A stretch of 64,000 nt of DNA from the NCBI GenBank assembly GCA_020796225.1, contig CM036756.1:64409644-64473643 (forward strand). The letters are read 5' to 3'. Positions 1 through 11,900 of the stretch are shown piece after piece. Every line of letters begins with the position of its first letter. Position 1 is the stretch's first letter. The notes beneath the pieces were generated by a model. It was not told the origin of the DNA and ran no database searches. It saw only the letters and a program-made list of their open reading frames with translations. The position numbers and the translations under genes were made by a program. The stretch is from Arion vulgaris (taxonomy: Eukaryota > Mollusca > Gastropoda > Stylommatophora > Arionidae).

Positions 1-639
1 TCACTTCGCTAGTTCACTTCTGACTATCTCCCTCACTGTTCAAAGCTTAATGTTCCTTAAATTTTGTCAGAAAAATATATAAAACTATAAGTTAGTCTTC
101 CTTTCTCTCAATAATCTTCATACCACTGAACTCAGTCTCGTGTGTTTCTTTTCGAGTCCTTTTCTCTTCCTTACTATAACTATATCTCTTCTGTAGTGTG
201 TGTCGTCTCTCTTCTAAATCTAAAGTTCCACTCAATATATGTAACCAAAACCCCCAGCTGCCCCTACCTGGGTCTCGAGATTTCCGAGATTAAAGGAGTC
301 CCCGAATACCATGGGATAAACTAATGTCCTGAGTTAGTAAACTGCTGGTCAGCAGCTAAATATTGGTAAACAAGGTGTTTACTTACAGACTCAATGACAC
401 CCAGTGCAATAAAGGGGGTGGTTTGAGTTGACCCCGAATATACCCCTAATCATAACAGTGAAACTGTTACACTATGTACTAGGTGATCAAACTATATCGT
501 TCTCTAGTTTTTCGTTGTTAATTCAATCAATTTGTTCTAACCATCTCTTTGGTGTTTGTGTTTGTGATTCTGTCTGTTCTTTTATTCAGGAATTAGCTTA
601 TCATGTTTACATATACCGTTAAGTGTCATAGAGAAGTGT
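1..639. other. Unassigned sequence
   Basis: AT-rich sequence with only short open frames. I recognise no gene, RNA or repeat copy here. Confidence 0.4.
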
Positions 640-1022
640 AGTTTTATATCCTGGATCAGGTGTGTTGCATCCACAGTTGTTAGTCTTATGTTCTTGTAAG
701 ATCTCTGTGATTGTTACATATCCATCGAGTTCTCGGTCTTCCTCGTTCTCTGAGGTCTGGTTGTCGATTGTTATAGACTCGCGTTTGCCCGCCTGCCCAC
801 CGTGTTCGTAGCGCGTTGGACGACGGGTGACAAGCTCTTTGTGAGTGCGGTTCAATTCCGCGGGCTGGCAGAAAAGCCATAGGTTCTCTAGATTTACGGT
901 GTTCGTGGCACCGAACCGAAGGATTACGATGTCCATGGCACCGAGCCGAAGAGCTGAAAAGCTCAGTGCTTCTGGATCGAATAAAAAAAATAGACGCGTG
1001 ATGGTACACTTGCGAGTACTAG
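640..1022 (-). mobile_element. LINE-alpha C-terminal fragment, interrupted by a SINE
   Basis: The minus strand encodes ...VPSRVYNNRQPDLRERGRPRTRW, matching SRAYNNRRSGRRARGRPRTRW in the better copy at 13697-14368. The frame continues only if the SINE at 785-989 is removed, showing that the LINE fragment was there first. Confidence 0.6.
785..989 (+). mobile_element. SINE-H (tRNA-headed, poly(A)-type tail)
   Basis: The tRNA-like head has A-box-like GTAGCGCGTTGG and B-box-like GGTTCAATTCC. The body has TTCGTGGCACCGAACC and the tail is A-rich. It is flanked by ATAGACTCGCGT (773-784) and ATAGACGCGT (990-999), a slightly decayed target duplication. Other copies are at 42476 and 47760. Confidence 0.65.
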
Positions 1023-1039
1023 TTAGGATCTGATTATGG

Positions 1040-1734
1040 TAGATCTGATTTCATTCTCATGTTGTTGTTGTCCTTCATTGTTGGATGCAGGGAGTTATTT
1101 TAACGATATTTCTTATCTTCTTATTTCAAACTATATCCCATCTTGTAACATTGGCATCTTTTCTTAAACAGTTCATTCACATCTTTCTCTCTTAAGTTTT
1201 AGCTAGGGACCATGTTTGAAATTGAAATTGAGTTTATAGTAAGACACAGTCAGTGATGGCAGTTGATATGTGACTACGTTGGCCTTTTGTCACCTAATCT
1301 TGATTTCTCTGTCCATTTCACATCTTCTGTGATGAAACTTCTCATTTATAATGTTGGGATATAATACTATTTGCATTGTTCACATGTATGTGGATTTGCT
1401 TGGTTGTTCTACTTATTTTCATGACGTCTGTTCCGTTAGTGTTAATGTTCATGTATTTTTTCACAAGTTGATTATAATACATTTATGTGTTGTTGCAGTT
1501 ATGTGTTGCAGTTATGTGTTACAAATATGTGTTGTTCGTTAACATCTCTGGTTGTTTGCAAAAAGTAGTTCGTTGAATGAGTAAATTTGTTGTAGGTGTT
1601 TTTTTTCTTGTTCGTTTCGTATATTATTTTGTTGAAGAAGCAAAGATGAAAGCATACTTTCTTGTCTTGTTTCGGATGCTAGTTTGAATTCATCTGTAAA
1701 ATCGCCATTTGTTCATGCTACAGTTTTCTTTGGT
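1040..1734. other. Unassigned sequence
   Basis: AT-rich, with GTTATGTGTTGCA-like short repeats near 1490-1540. No gene or known repeat recognised. Confidence 0.35.
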
Positions 1735-2690
1735 TACTCTCTCTCTCTCTCTCTCTCTGCCCTTTATACACGGATTGGGCAGTGCCGGATTAGGTCAGCG
1801 CGGGGCCTGTAGCAAATTTTAGCGCGGGGCCCTAGGTTTTGTATGATAATAAATAATAAAACACAACTTTTACAAACAAAGTTGTTTCGATTTAAAGTGA
1901 GCAAATTTAGAGATAATACTAGACAAATCAATTTCTCTAAGTAAATTACATTCAATGTTCATTAAGGTGAGGTTATTTAGACGATCTTGTCCCATCATGT
2001 TTCTTAACTCACTTTTTATACACTTTAATGTTGAAAAAGAACGTTCTCCGCTGCAGTTGGTAATCATTAAAGACAAGTAAATTCGTAAGACTATTTCTAC
2101 ATTTGGGAAACACGACTCTAATGAATTTTCTATTATAAGTTTATAAAATTGCACTTCAACGAACTGCACAAGTTCGTCGCCTAGGCTTTCTTCCAAATCC
2201 TCTTGATAAGAGCTGACAATATTTGGAGTTCATCTGTCTTCATCTACTAGGCCACTTCTGTATTTTCTGCTTCATTTCTTTGGATCCAGCACCATCACAC
2301 ACGACACTAAAAAATTCAGACAGCTTGCGTGTTTTTGATATAGCATCGTGGTTATTTTTTTTCCTTTTCATCTCTTTCACATAGGCGCGGGGCCCGTAGC
2401 ATTTGCTACTTCTGCTACTAGGATAATCCGGCGCTGGGATTGGGGCATAGGTCCTCAACCAACTCATGCCAAGTATTCATATCTCTAGCTATATCCTGCA
2501 GCTTCCTCCAGTTCTCCTATGTTTTGTTGATCTCTGCCTCCAAATCTCATCTCCATGTATTTATCGGCGTCCCCTTCTTTCGCTGTCCCAAATTGCCGAT
2601 GAATTCTGTATTCTTTCAGAACCGCTCCCAACTAATGTATATCCGTTCTTAATGCATTTCTGTATATTATCATAACTAGGTCAGACACGC
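1735..2690 (-). mobile_element. LINE-theta fragment split by a hAT element
   Basis: Sequence at 1752-1779 and 2437-2690 is the reverse complement of a collinear stretch at about 22060-22260 in the RT-containing LINE-theta copy. A (TC)n run marks its left part. The hAT insertion at 1780-2436 separates the halves. Confidence 0.55.
1780..2436 (-). mobile_element. hAT element remnant with transposase C-terminal domain
   Basis: The inverted ends are CAGTGCCGGATTA (left) and CAGCGCCGGATTA (right, reverse complement). An exact 8-bp duplication GGATTGGG lies at 1772-1779 and 2437-2444. The minus frame (about 1870-2196) has YLSLMITNCSGERSFSTLK, the hAT C-terminal dimerisation motif as in ZMYM1-like transposases. 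At 657 bp it is an internally deleted copy and cannot encode a full transposase. Confidence 0.85.
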
Positions 2691-4200
2691 TGGGGTAATT
2701 TATTTCTTCCAACGATATTCTGTTGGTCATGATATCTTTAGCTCATATTATTCAAAGTTAGCCATGCATAAGTTCCCACTTACTGCAAGATTTAACTAGA
2801 ACCGGCTTGAAGTTTTATATAGCGCTGTTGTTGTACAGGATTGCACGCATAGCTGACACTGATAAAGTTGCTACTTCAGGTCTGGAATTTCCAAAATTTA
2901 CACCCACTCGGCACAGACCTCGTCCTGACAAACTGGTTGAAAGACCAACTTTTTAAAATAATTCTTTTTTTTTTTCTGCTTGATCAAGCATGAGTCAAAC
3001 CCCCACCCATGTATCTCCATAGAATTGTGGGTACCCTACCACACTTTCTTCACCCCTCAAATAAACAACCTTAAATTTACTGAAATAAGAACCTTTCAAA
3101 ACGTTCGCTTTATCTACCTGCACACTATGTTTGCTTATTTATGCGCACAGATGGGGCAGACCGATAAGACATTGCAATGACTCATTGATATAGCCGCTGT
3201 TAGCCAGCCGTTTCTATGCACATCGGGTTCCCGTTTCTGTTTTGTAAACTGTTAACACTAATAAATCCAAGTGACTTTACCCTAAATAGCAACCACTGAA
3301 GAAGTCTATCAAAGTCCCTTCATCTGTTTGCGATTTTTGTTTGTTTTTGTAAGGGATTGAAGCATCAAGTCGATGCACGCCACTGTCAGTTAAGGGGGTT
3401 AGCTCTGTGGAAAATATTAGTTTTGGTCAAAAACATCGAATTTTCAAAGCGTTTATTTCTATAAAGTACAACATTGGTTCTATCTATTACACACAAAATT
3501 ATGTTGTTTTGTTTGCGTATTAGCATTGAAAAATGAATAAGAAACGCCCAATCTTTTGTCTTTAAAATTCCAAGTTTAAAATTGAATTTTCAAAATCATT
3601 TTTTCCCCATTTAGTATGTGTCAGAAATCCCTGAGCTTTAACTAATTCTAAAGCTAGATACACGAAATTTGAGATGATTACCCCACATATAATTTTGTAG
3701 CTACTGGTGCATTTCAAATTACATTTTTTTAAAATATTTGATTAAAACTTAATCTTCAATGCGAAATGATGACATATTTTGTACGGTTTTTTGTCAAGCA
3801 CAAATTTAAAAATGACAATAAAATATATTTCTGGATAATTTAGAGGAAAATAAATGTGCAATAACTTGATATACTTACAGTTTAGAGTCATCTCTTGAAA
3901 ATAAATGTGCCAGTAACTCTTGATATACTTACAGTTTATGAGTTATCTCTTTATTTATTAATATATTTGTTTGTTTTGTATATTTTAGGATTCTGAAATC
4001 ATGTATTTTTTTTAATGGCCGCTGTTGTCATGGTAACCATGCACTTTTCTTTTAAAGCATTCAAATAGATCTACATTCGTAGCTTAACATGCCCATTATA
4101 AAATAATATGCTCAAACTTAATTAATAAAATTATTTTTTTCCGAGTTAAACCCATTAAAGACCAGAGTCTCCTTTTAGTAATATCAGAATGGGTTTTTTT
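2691..4200. other. Unassigned AT-rich sequence
   Basis: Poly-T and A/T tracts. A near-duplicate of about 55 bp occurs at 3845-3950 (CTTGATATACTTACAGTTTA twice). No gene recognised. Confidence 0.35.
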
Positions 4201-4211
4201 TCGTTTTGTGA

Positions 4212-4790
4212 CCATATCTTCTTCTTCAGCGATCTCTGCTCATGCGCTTAATTTACTGTGGACCACAACTGGGCAGTCAGCTTCAGGTCTGTCAGGTTTC
4301 CCAAAGCTTAGTTTTCAGGTCGACTGGGTGTGGCCACATATTGCTTCTCAGCTCCACCAGGAAAGGACAGTCTTGCAGGACATGCTCTGTTCCGCCTGCT
4401 GACACTGGCAGAGAGCTGTTTGACTTATTCCTAATCTAAATAAATGTTTGTTGAGTCTGCACTGTCCGGTGCGTATTCGAAATATAATGACCTGGTCTGT
4501 TCTGCTTAGGTCTTTGAAGAAGTCAATTCCATAATTGTATCCAGTGTTTGTCTTCCATTCTACTGCATACCCTCTTTGTATGAGAGTTTTGACCTCTTGA
4601 AAAGACAGGGGTTTGTAAATTTGCTTTTTGGCACTGCCCTCCTTAGCTAAGACATCGGCATTCTGATTGCCTGCAATGCCACAGTGAGATGGAATCCACT
4701 GCAAGTGACTTTCTGCCTTTTCTGAAAACTGAGCAAGTTCTCTTTTTAGGTTTTGTACATATGATTTCAGATTTGAAAGTAGTCAGGAAA
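4212..4790 (-). mobile_element. LINE-epsilon RNase H domain and C-terminal fragment
   Basis: The minus frame 4704-4348 carries QWIPSHCGIAGNQNADVLAK, the conserved C-terminal half of the RNase H domain of non-LTR retrotransposons (HCGIxGN.xAD.LAK). A Cys-rich tail follows, as in these ORF2 proteins. The fragment lacks RT and endonuclease and is 5'-truncated and dead. Confidence 0.75.
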
Positions 4791-4848
4791 AGAACTAGGG
4801 ACATTATTCATTATTGATATATGGTGTGTGTGTGCGTTCAATTTTGAC

Positions 4849-4986
4849 CAGTGGTGGCTGTCATTAAGCCAGTGAGGCCGGGCCCACCAAAATAATGTTT
4901 AACGTGTATCTACTTATTTAAAACATATTAAAATGTAGCATACATAATCAATGTCTGGTACACAAAATGATCACGAGCCGTCACTG
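4849..4986. mobile_element. hAT-N1 MITE, degenerate copy
   Basis: Ends CAGTGGTGGCTGTCATTAAG and ...TCACGAGCCGTCACTG match the family termini. No clear 8-bp duplication remains. Confidence 0.55.
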
Positions 4987-5164
4987 CTTTACATTATTGA
5001 TATGTGTGTGCTTGTATGTACATGCTTCTGTGCTTAATAATAGCTATTGTGGCTTACTAACATACTTCTGTTGCCTACATATCCAACTCTGTTCTATAAA
5101 AAAATGTTGATTTTTTCTGATGTATTTAAAACGATCTGTTCTCGCATGCTCTATGGAACATTAT

Positions 5165-5560
5165 CATTTGTATTCTGTAGCCTACATATACATAATTCTT
5201 TTATAAAACCAAATCTCCGTATTTCTGTAGCTTACATAATATTATCATAATTCTTGTATAAAACCACATCTCCCTATTTCTGTAGCTTACATAATATTAT
5301 CATAATTCTTGTATAAAACCAAATCTCCGTATTTCTGTAGCTTACATAATATTATCATAATTCTTGTATAAAACCAAATCTCCGTATTTCTGTAGCTTAC
5401 ATAATATTATCATAATTCTTGTATAAAACCACATCTCCCTATTTCTGTAGCCTACATAATATTTTCATAATTCTTGTATAAAACTACATCTCCATACTTC
5501 TGTAGCTTACATAATGTTATCATAATTCTTGTATAAAACCACATCTCCGTAGCCGCTAAT
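5165..5560. repeat. 55-bp minisatellite, about 7 units
   Basis: The segment ATTTCTGTAGCTTACATAAT recurs at 5221, 5276, 5331 and on, with a period of 55. It lies just upstream of the CABP-1 coding start exon. Confidence 0.85.
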
Positions 5561-5725
5561 AAATTACCATTATTGTTAGTTACTGCTCTATGATTTAACA
5601 TCCCTATGTGAGAACTGATTCAACATAGCACTATATTTTCTGTCTCACATTCCATAAGCTATTGTTTATTGACAGCACGGATATCAGATTATACTCTAAA
5701 TGTATGTCTGTTGCCTTCCCTACAG

Positions 5726-5901
5726 TTTCTTTGTCCTAACCAAGTGAAAGAAACATCAACATGGCTGGTAAGAAACCCGCTGAAATATGGTCAGACCTGT
5801 TTACCAAACATGACAAAGATAAGAATGGAACACTTGATAAGAAGGAGGTCAGGGCGCTTCTTTCTGAAAATGGCAGTAATTTGCCGGAATCAGAATTTGA
5901 G
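5726..5901 (+). CDS. CABP-1 first coding exon with 35-nt 5' UTR segment
   Basis: The splice acceptor CCTTCCCTACAG ends at 5725. Thirty-five noncoding bases follow, then ATG at 5761. Coding runs 47 codons to 5901 and the donor is GTAAGT at 5902. It encodes EF-hand 1 (loop D18-E29). CABP-2 has the same arrangement, with the same 35-nt UTR length and a similar start (TTTSTTTGTCYTAACC). A noncoding exon must therefore lie further upstream; I could not find it in 1-5725. Confidence 0.88.
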
Positions 5902-8900
5902 GTAAGTTTACTTGTATAATATTGTTACCTTTCCTATTTCGTTTTTTCGTAGTTTGAAATGAAAATCGAGGTATATCTTTATACGACATAGCCAACAACG
6001 TCAGTAAATGAGTCGTCAATTTTCTAGGCACCACTTATATGTTCAGTAGTTTGTCATTGCTTTCTGAACGGTGATCTCTATTTTTATCGCTTAAAAATCC
6101 AAGGGAACTCATTTGCTTCCAAACTTGCCCGTCGCGGAGTTTGAACCACGTATGCTTGGGTTGTGTTCAAGCTCACTACCGCTTAAGCTACAGACGCTTA
6201 TTTTATGTTGTTTCTTCTTTTGTCGTTACACTGCTACCGGGTTGTTGCCCAGTGTCGTGGTTTTCTGTTTTTGTCTTGCGCTGTTCTGGTGGCTTGTGTG
6301 ATTGTTATCTTTGCTCTTTCACAGGATTCTGCTACGCCATCTAACCATCTTTTCCGTGGTCTTCCTCTTGCCTTCTTTCCCGATGTTCTGTTGTAGAAGA
6401 CTCTGTATACTGTGGAGTTTGGATGCATTCTTATTAAGTGGCCAAACCACTTCATTCTTTGTTTATCTATATAATTCAAGCACGGTTTTGTGCCAACTTT
6501 CTTTCTTATGCTGATGTTGGTGATTCTGTCTTTTCTTGTGTTGTTGGTAACTTTTCTCAGGCAACGCATTTCACATGTAGTTATTTTTGTGACTGCGCTT
6601 TGCTCAATGTCCATGTTTGGCTCTGGTAAATTTGTTTAGTTACCAATTTTACCAACCTGTAATTTTATGTTGTTTAGTTACCAATAATATCATAATTTTC
6701 TACTGCATTCTTAATCTTGACTACCTCCATGTTGTCTATCCATCGTTTCTTGATCTGCCACATGGTCGCTTCCCTTTTCAATTTTTGTTGTGCAATTTTA
6801 GAATCTCGGTTCTCTGTTATTCTTTCCATATGCCCTAGCCATCACGCCCTAGTCATCACGCCCTAGTCATTACACCCTAGCCATCACGCCCTAGCCATCA
6901 CGCCCTAACCATCACGCCCTAGTCATCACGCCCTAGTCATCACGCCCTAGCCATTACGCCCTACCCATCACACCCTAGTGATGCTAGTCATCACGCCCTA
7001 GCCATCACACCCTAGTGATGCTAGTCATCACGCCCTAGCCATCACACCCTAGTGATGCTAGTCATCACGCCCTAGCCATTACGCCCTAGTCATCACACCC
7101 TAGTGATGCTAGTCATCACGCCCTAGCCATTACGCCCTAGCCATCACGCCCTAGTGATGCTAGTCATCACGCCCTAGCAATCACACCCTAGTGATGCTAG
7201 TCATCACGCCCTAGCAATCACATTCTGCTAAGTTTAATTAAAGAAAACTAATTTCTTTGTGTAATATTCATTTTAACTAAACAAAATATTGCAATATCTT
7301 CACTGTGATGTATTTTGTAAATTCTAATTTTACCTGTAAGTTTTAGTCTTTTGTTTAACATAATACATTTGTAGATTTAGATTTACTTAATCACTTCTCT
7401 TCTAGCATTGGGGGTCTATATATCATCCAGAGAGAATATGTAACATGATACTAGCAGCTGTTCTCATTTTAACCAGATTCACTTTTTATTATTGTTCCTT
7501 CAGAAACTGTCTACTTTTACCATCCAATCCAACATTTGATCATGTTTGTTTGTTTGTTTAGTAGGGATTAAAGCCTCTTTAAGCCGAGGCACGCCCCTTT
7601 CAACCTAAGGCGAACCTTTTATTGGTTATATCAGAGCGTGTAGGCCAACAAACATGAAAAATAAGAATTAACTCCTTTCGGAGAATCCAAGAGTTTGAAT
7701 ATTAATACATTTGATCATCTTGGAGCTTCTAATTCTTGTTCCTGATGATCGGTCTTTTTGACAAGAAATTGATCATTTAGAATACAATATCCATGTATTC
7801 TATGGCAAATGTGTTACGGCTGATGCATTATGTACAAGTTAGAATAGAAGTGCATCCGATTTCCTGTATAGAATAATTTTTTTAATAGTAAGATCCAGGG
7901 GCGGTTCGTCCTTAAGCTCCAGTGGGGCCTGACTCCGTCAATAATCGATAGGGGGAATAACTTCCCGGAATAGTAAATGTTAAAAAAACCATGATTATCC
8001 CGAAAATGTGTGTCTGGCCCCACCAAGAAAAATGACCACGAACCGCCACTGGTAAAATCATAATCAAAACCAAAGGAAAAAAACTGATCTGTTGTTACAA
8101 AAAAAAAAAAAGAGAAATTTGTAGTATTTTGATTTTGGAAATATAAATAAGCGAAGGGTTGGAGAAGACCATTATGGAAGGAGGCATCCTGGCGAAGAGA
8201 AGAGGAAGACCATGGAGAAGATGGATTGATGATGTAACTGATGATCTGAGCATGACAGCAGAGGAGTGACATCTGGCTTGTGAGATAGAGAAATTCTGAA
8301 CGACTGTTTGTGTAGCAAAATGTTGCTCAGGACTGAGTCAGGACAAGCTATTGAATTGGATGATGAGAAATTTCATCTGATTTCCCTCAGCACTGTTTTT
8401 AATCTTTTAATATGTATTGCTTTCAAATACTTGTACATTAGAAAAGCAATGCAAGTATCTCTGTAACACTTACATCTGATGGTAATCATAACACAGAAAT
8501 AAAGATAATTAAACCCCCACACACGCCCATGTGGTGCCGGGGCCGTAAGGAAGCAAAGAATAGTACCACTGCAACCTACAAGACATGTCGTAAGAGGCGA
8601 ATGATGTAGGTCCTAGCGATGCTACCCTAGTAAATAAAAAGCAGCGCAGAAATCGAATGGGCTGGCCTACTTGTAGGCGCATAACTGGCAGAACGTACAC
8701 TCGCTCTTAGTCTCAGATCACATACAAATCACACAGTGATTGACAAGTGGTCGATATGTAGCGTTGGAAAGAAGAAAAATAAGAAATCCCCCCCACCCAC
8801 CCCTACCAAACACTCACTGAAGTACAATTGTGGAAGAGAAGAAGAAGAAGAAGAAGAAGAAGAAAACATCATCTTTATCTTAGTCAATTAATTTTAGTCT

Positions 8901-11900
8901 ATATTTTATGCAGTGAACAATATTAATTTTAGTCTATATTTTATGCAGTGAACAATATTCATTTTAGTCCATATTTTATGCAGTGAACAATATTAATTTT
9001 AGTCTATATTTTATGCAGTGAACAATATTAATTTTAGTCTATATTTTATGCAGTGAACAATATTCATTTTAGTCTATATTTTATGCAGTGAATATTAATT
9101 TAGTTAATTTTATGCAGTGAACAATATTAATTTTAGTCATATTTGCTGAACAATATTAATTTTGTTTTCTTACTTTATCAGAACTTCTTCCAATTTTTTG
9201 ATGGACCAAAGGGAGACCAGAAAATCACTAAAGATGAATTCCTTGCCGGATTAAAAAAAATTGAGGAATTGTAAGTTTTTCATAATCGATTTGTAATTAT
9301 ATGCTAATTGGGAAGACACAACTAATACTGTTTGATTGATTGATTGATTTGATTGATTGATTGATGACCATCGTCATTGCACTTCAGTGAGTAACCATGT
9401 GGGCTCTGATCTCTTTCTTACACAGGAAGATCTCAGCGTTAGTACACAAGCTCCATAGCTGATAGCACCAGCGAGGGTCCGCAAAGTAATTGTGAAGATG
9501 ATGATGATATTTCATAGGAATTTTATTTTGTAATCTTTTTCTAATGAATTTTGCCCGGGCAGCGTCTTTTCAGCCTGCTCTTCTCGATTTTGAACTGTCA
9601 TGAGTTCTTTTACGTGCTCAAAGTGAACACGGACCTGCGTTTTATCGTCCGTCTCCGATTAGACTAGGAACGCGATCTCACCTACACTGAGATAAGGGAT
9701 CTCTGGAAAATATTCTGATAGCTCCACAAGGGAACAAACCGAGTACCTTTGGTACGAGAGGCGAGCACATAGCCTCTACGCCACAGAGACCCCTAAACTA
9801 AAACTGTATCAAAGTGAAAATATCAAGACAGAAAGTACAGCAGTTTTACATAGTACAAAAACAAATTAAAGCAATGTTTCGAACAAAAGGTCTTTATCAA
9901 GCAAAGCGTAGAAACCACTTATTACAATAGGATCATTAATATGTATGTATTCATGTGCACGTGTATGTATATATGTAGGTAGGTAGGTAGGTACGTACAC
10001 AACATAGACAGACATGCATGCCTGACTGCAGTGGCGGCTTGTGTTCATTTTTGTTGGTGGGGCTAGACACAAATTGTCGGAAAAATAATGGTTTTGCGTT
10101 AGGTTATATTTTAATTTATAAAATAATAAATACACATTATACATTATTTTTAGTGGGGCCCGGCCCCACTGGCCCTTAATGACGAGCCGCCACTGCCTGA
10201 CTGTATGTTATGTCTGCACATATATGACATCAGTTCTACTCGTGTTCAAGAGCACATAATGCAGAGACAAAATAAATGTCCTCTCAATTCAATCTTGTCC
10301 CATTATGTCTACTTCAAACCTAGTCCCATGCATGTCTTAGAGATTTTCTTCAAAAGTACTTCATTTTCCTCTATATCTCTTTTTTTCTGTTGTCCATACA
10401 GTGCCACTACATTGCATATCTTGACAACCATTCTTTTTATACCATCTCTGCCGAGAGGGATGGAGTCATATTGGGAAATCCCGGTGTAATGAAGCCAATA
10501 CTTCGCTTTTAGACATACATCATCTGCGGGCAAAAAATAGATTTCAAGATTCACTAAAAGAACTCATAGAAATAATTAACATTAATATCATCTTGGGAAT
10601 CACTACACAAGACGCCCGAGTGGTTACCAGGGCCCATATTTGGGGTGTAAAGAATACAACCACTGTTTCTTGCCACGCATGTCGTAAGAGACGACTAAGG
10701 AGGTTTTGATGAAATCAGATGCATATGTCCTAAATGTGTAGAAGTCTATGCGTTTAGGGGCCTACCAAACCAATGTGCAACGTATACGCGTTATTGGCAA
10801 AGATCAAACATATCAAAAAGAGTGATTAAAATTGGTCGCAAAGAACAAACACAAAGAAGAAGACTGAAAGAACTCATCGAAATAGTTAACATTAATATCA
10901 TCTCGGAAATCACTACACAAGACTGATGCAGCAACAACTTTTGTTTACAACTTTTATCAACAGCAACTTTTGTATAGCCTAATCCCAATTATGAAGTTGC
11001 TAAAGAATTATCCTAGACAATTACAACACTTGAAAATCCTGAAACACTTAGTATCAACACAATTACACACTAAATTACATAAAAATGTGATACTCAAGAA
11101 AACTGTTAGTTACTCAAAAACTGTTAGGTTACTCAAGAAAACTGTTGTTAGGTTACTCAAGAAAACTGTTGTTAGGTTACTCAAGAAAACTGTTAGGTTA
11201 CTCAAGAAAACTGTTAGGTTACTCAAGAAAACTGTTAGGTTACTCAAGAAAACTGTTAGGTTACTCAAGAAAACTGTTAGGTTACTCAAGAAAACTGTTA
11301 GGTTACTCAAGAAAACTGTTAGGTTACTCAAGAAAACTGTTAGGTTACTCAAGAAAACTGTTAGGTTACTCAAGAAAACTGTTAGGTTACAATTCAAATT
11401 TGTAATGATTATTCAATCGCAAAATCATGAAAAAACTCCTCCAGATGCTTCTGAACCCACTATCGCCCCCTGGAAGGCTTCAGCGCTTCACTGGGGCGGT
11501 ACGCCCACTTTGGGAAACCCTGCTCTATAACATACCTTTAAAGACCTAAAGCCGAAAGATTGACTTCCTGCAACGGGTTTGACCCCATATGGCTCGGTCC
11601 CTATACGCAGAAATGGCACGCCACCGAGGCCGCCACCTGTAGCTCCAGCAACAATCCTAGGGGTCTCTGGAAAAAATGCACTGGAGAAAAGAGCAACATG
11701 GTCAGCATTCAAATATATGACTTTCGGAATGCAAGGCAAAGGCTTAACCCCAGAGACCCTCAATTCCTTTTCTTAAGTCATTTATAGTCCGTAGCATGCC
11801 CACATCTTAAGTCATTAATCATGTATAGTCTGTAGCATTCCCACATCTTAAGTCATTAATCATTTATAGTCCGTAGCATGCCCACATTGAGAAAAATCCT

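Noticed and set aside
7814..8272. 152-codon minus-strand frame
   Set aside because: Spans a MITE and a LINE-beta tail in the wrong strand; no domain.
5165..9165. CRISPR-like spaced repeats (55-bp and 35-bp arrays)
   Set aside because: Head-to-tail units without unique spacers, in animal intron or upstream sequence; ordinary minisatellites.
10970..11530. 186-codon frame with KTVRLLK heptads
   Set aside because: A 21-bp minisatellite keeps frames open on both strands; it lies in CABP-1 intron 2 and flanks are transposon ends.
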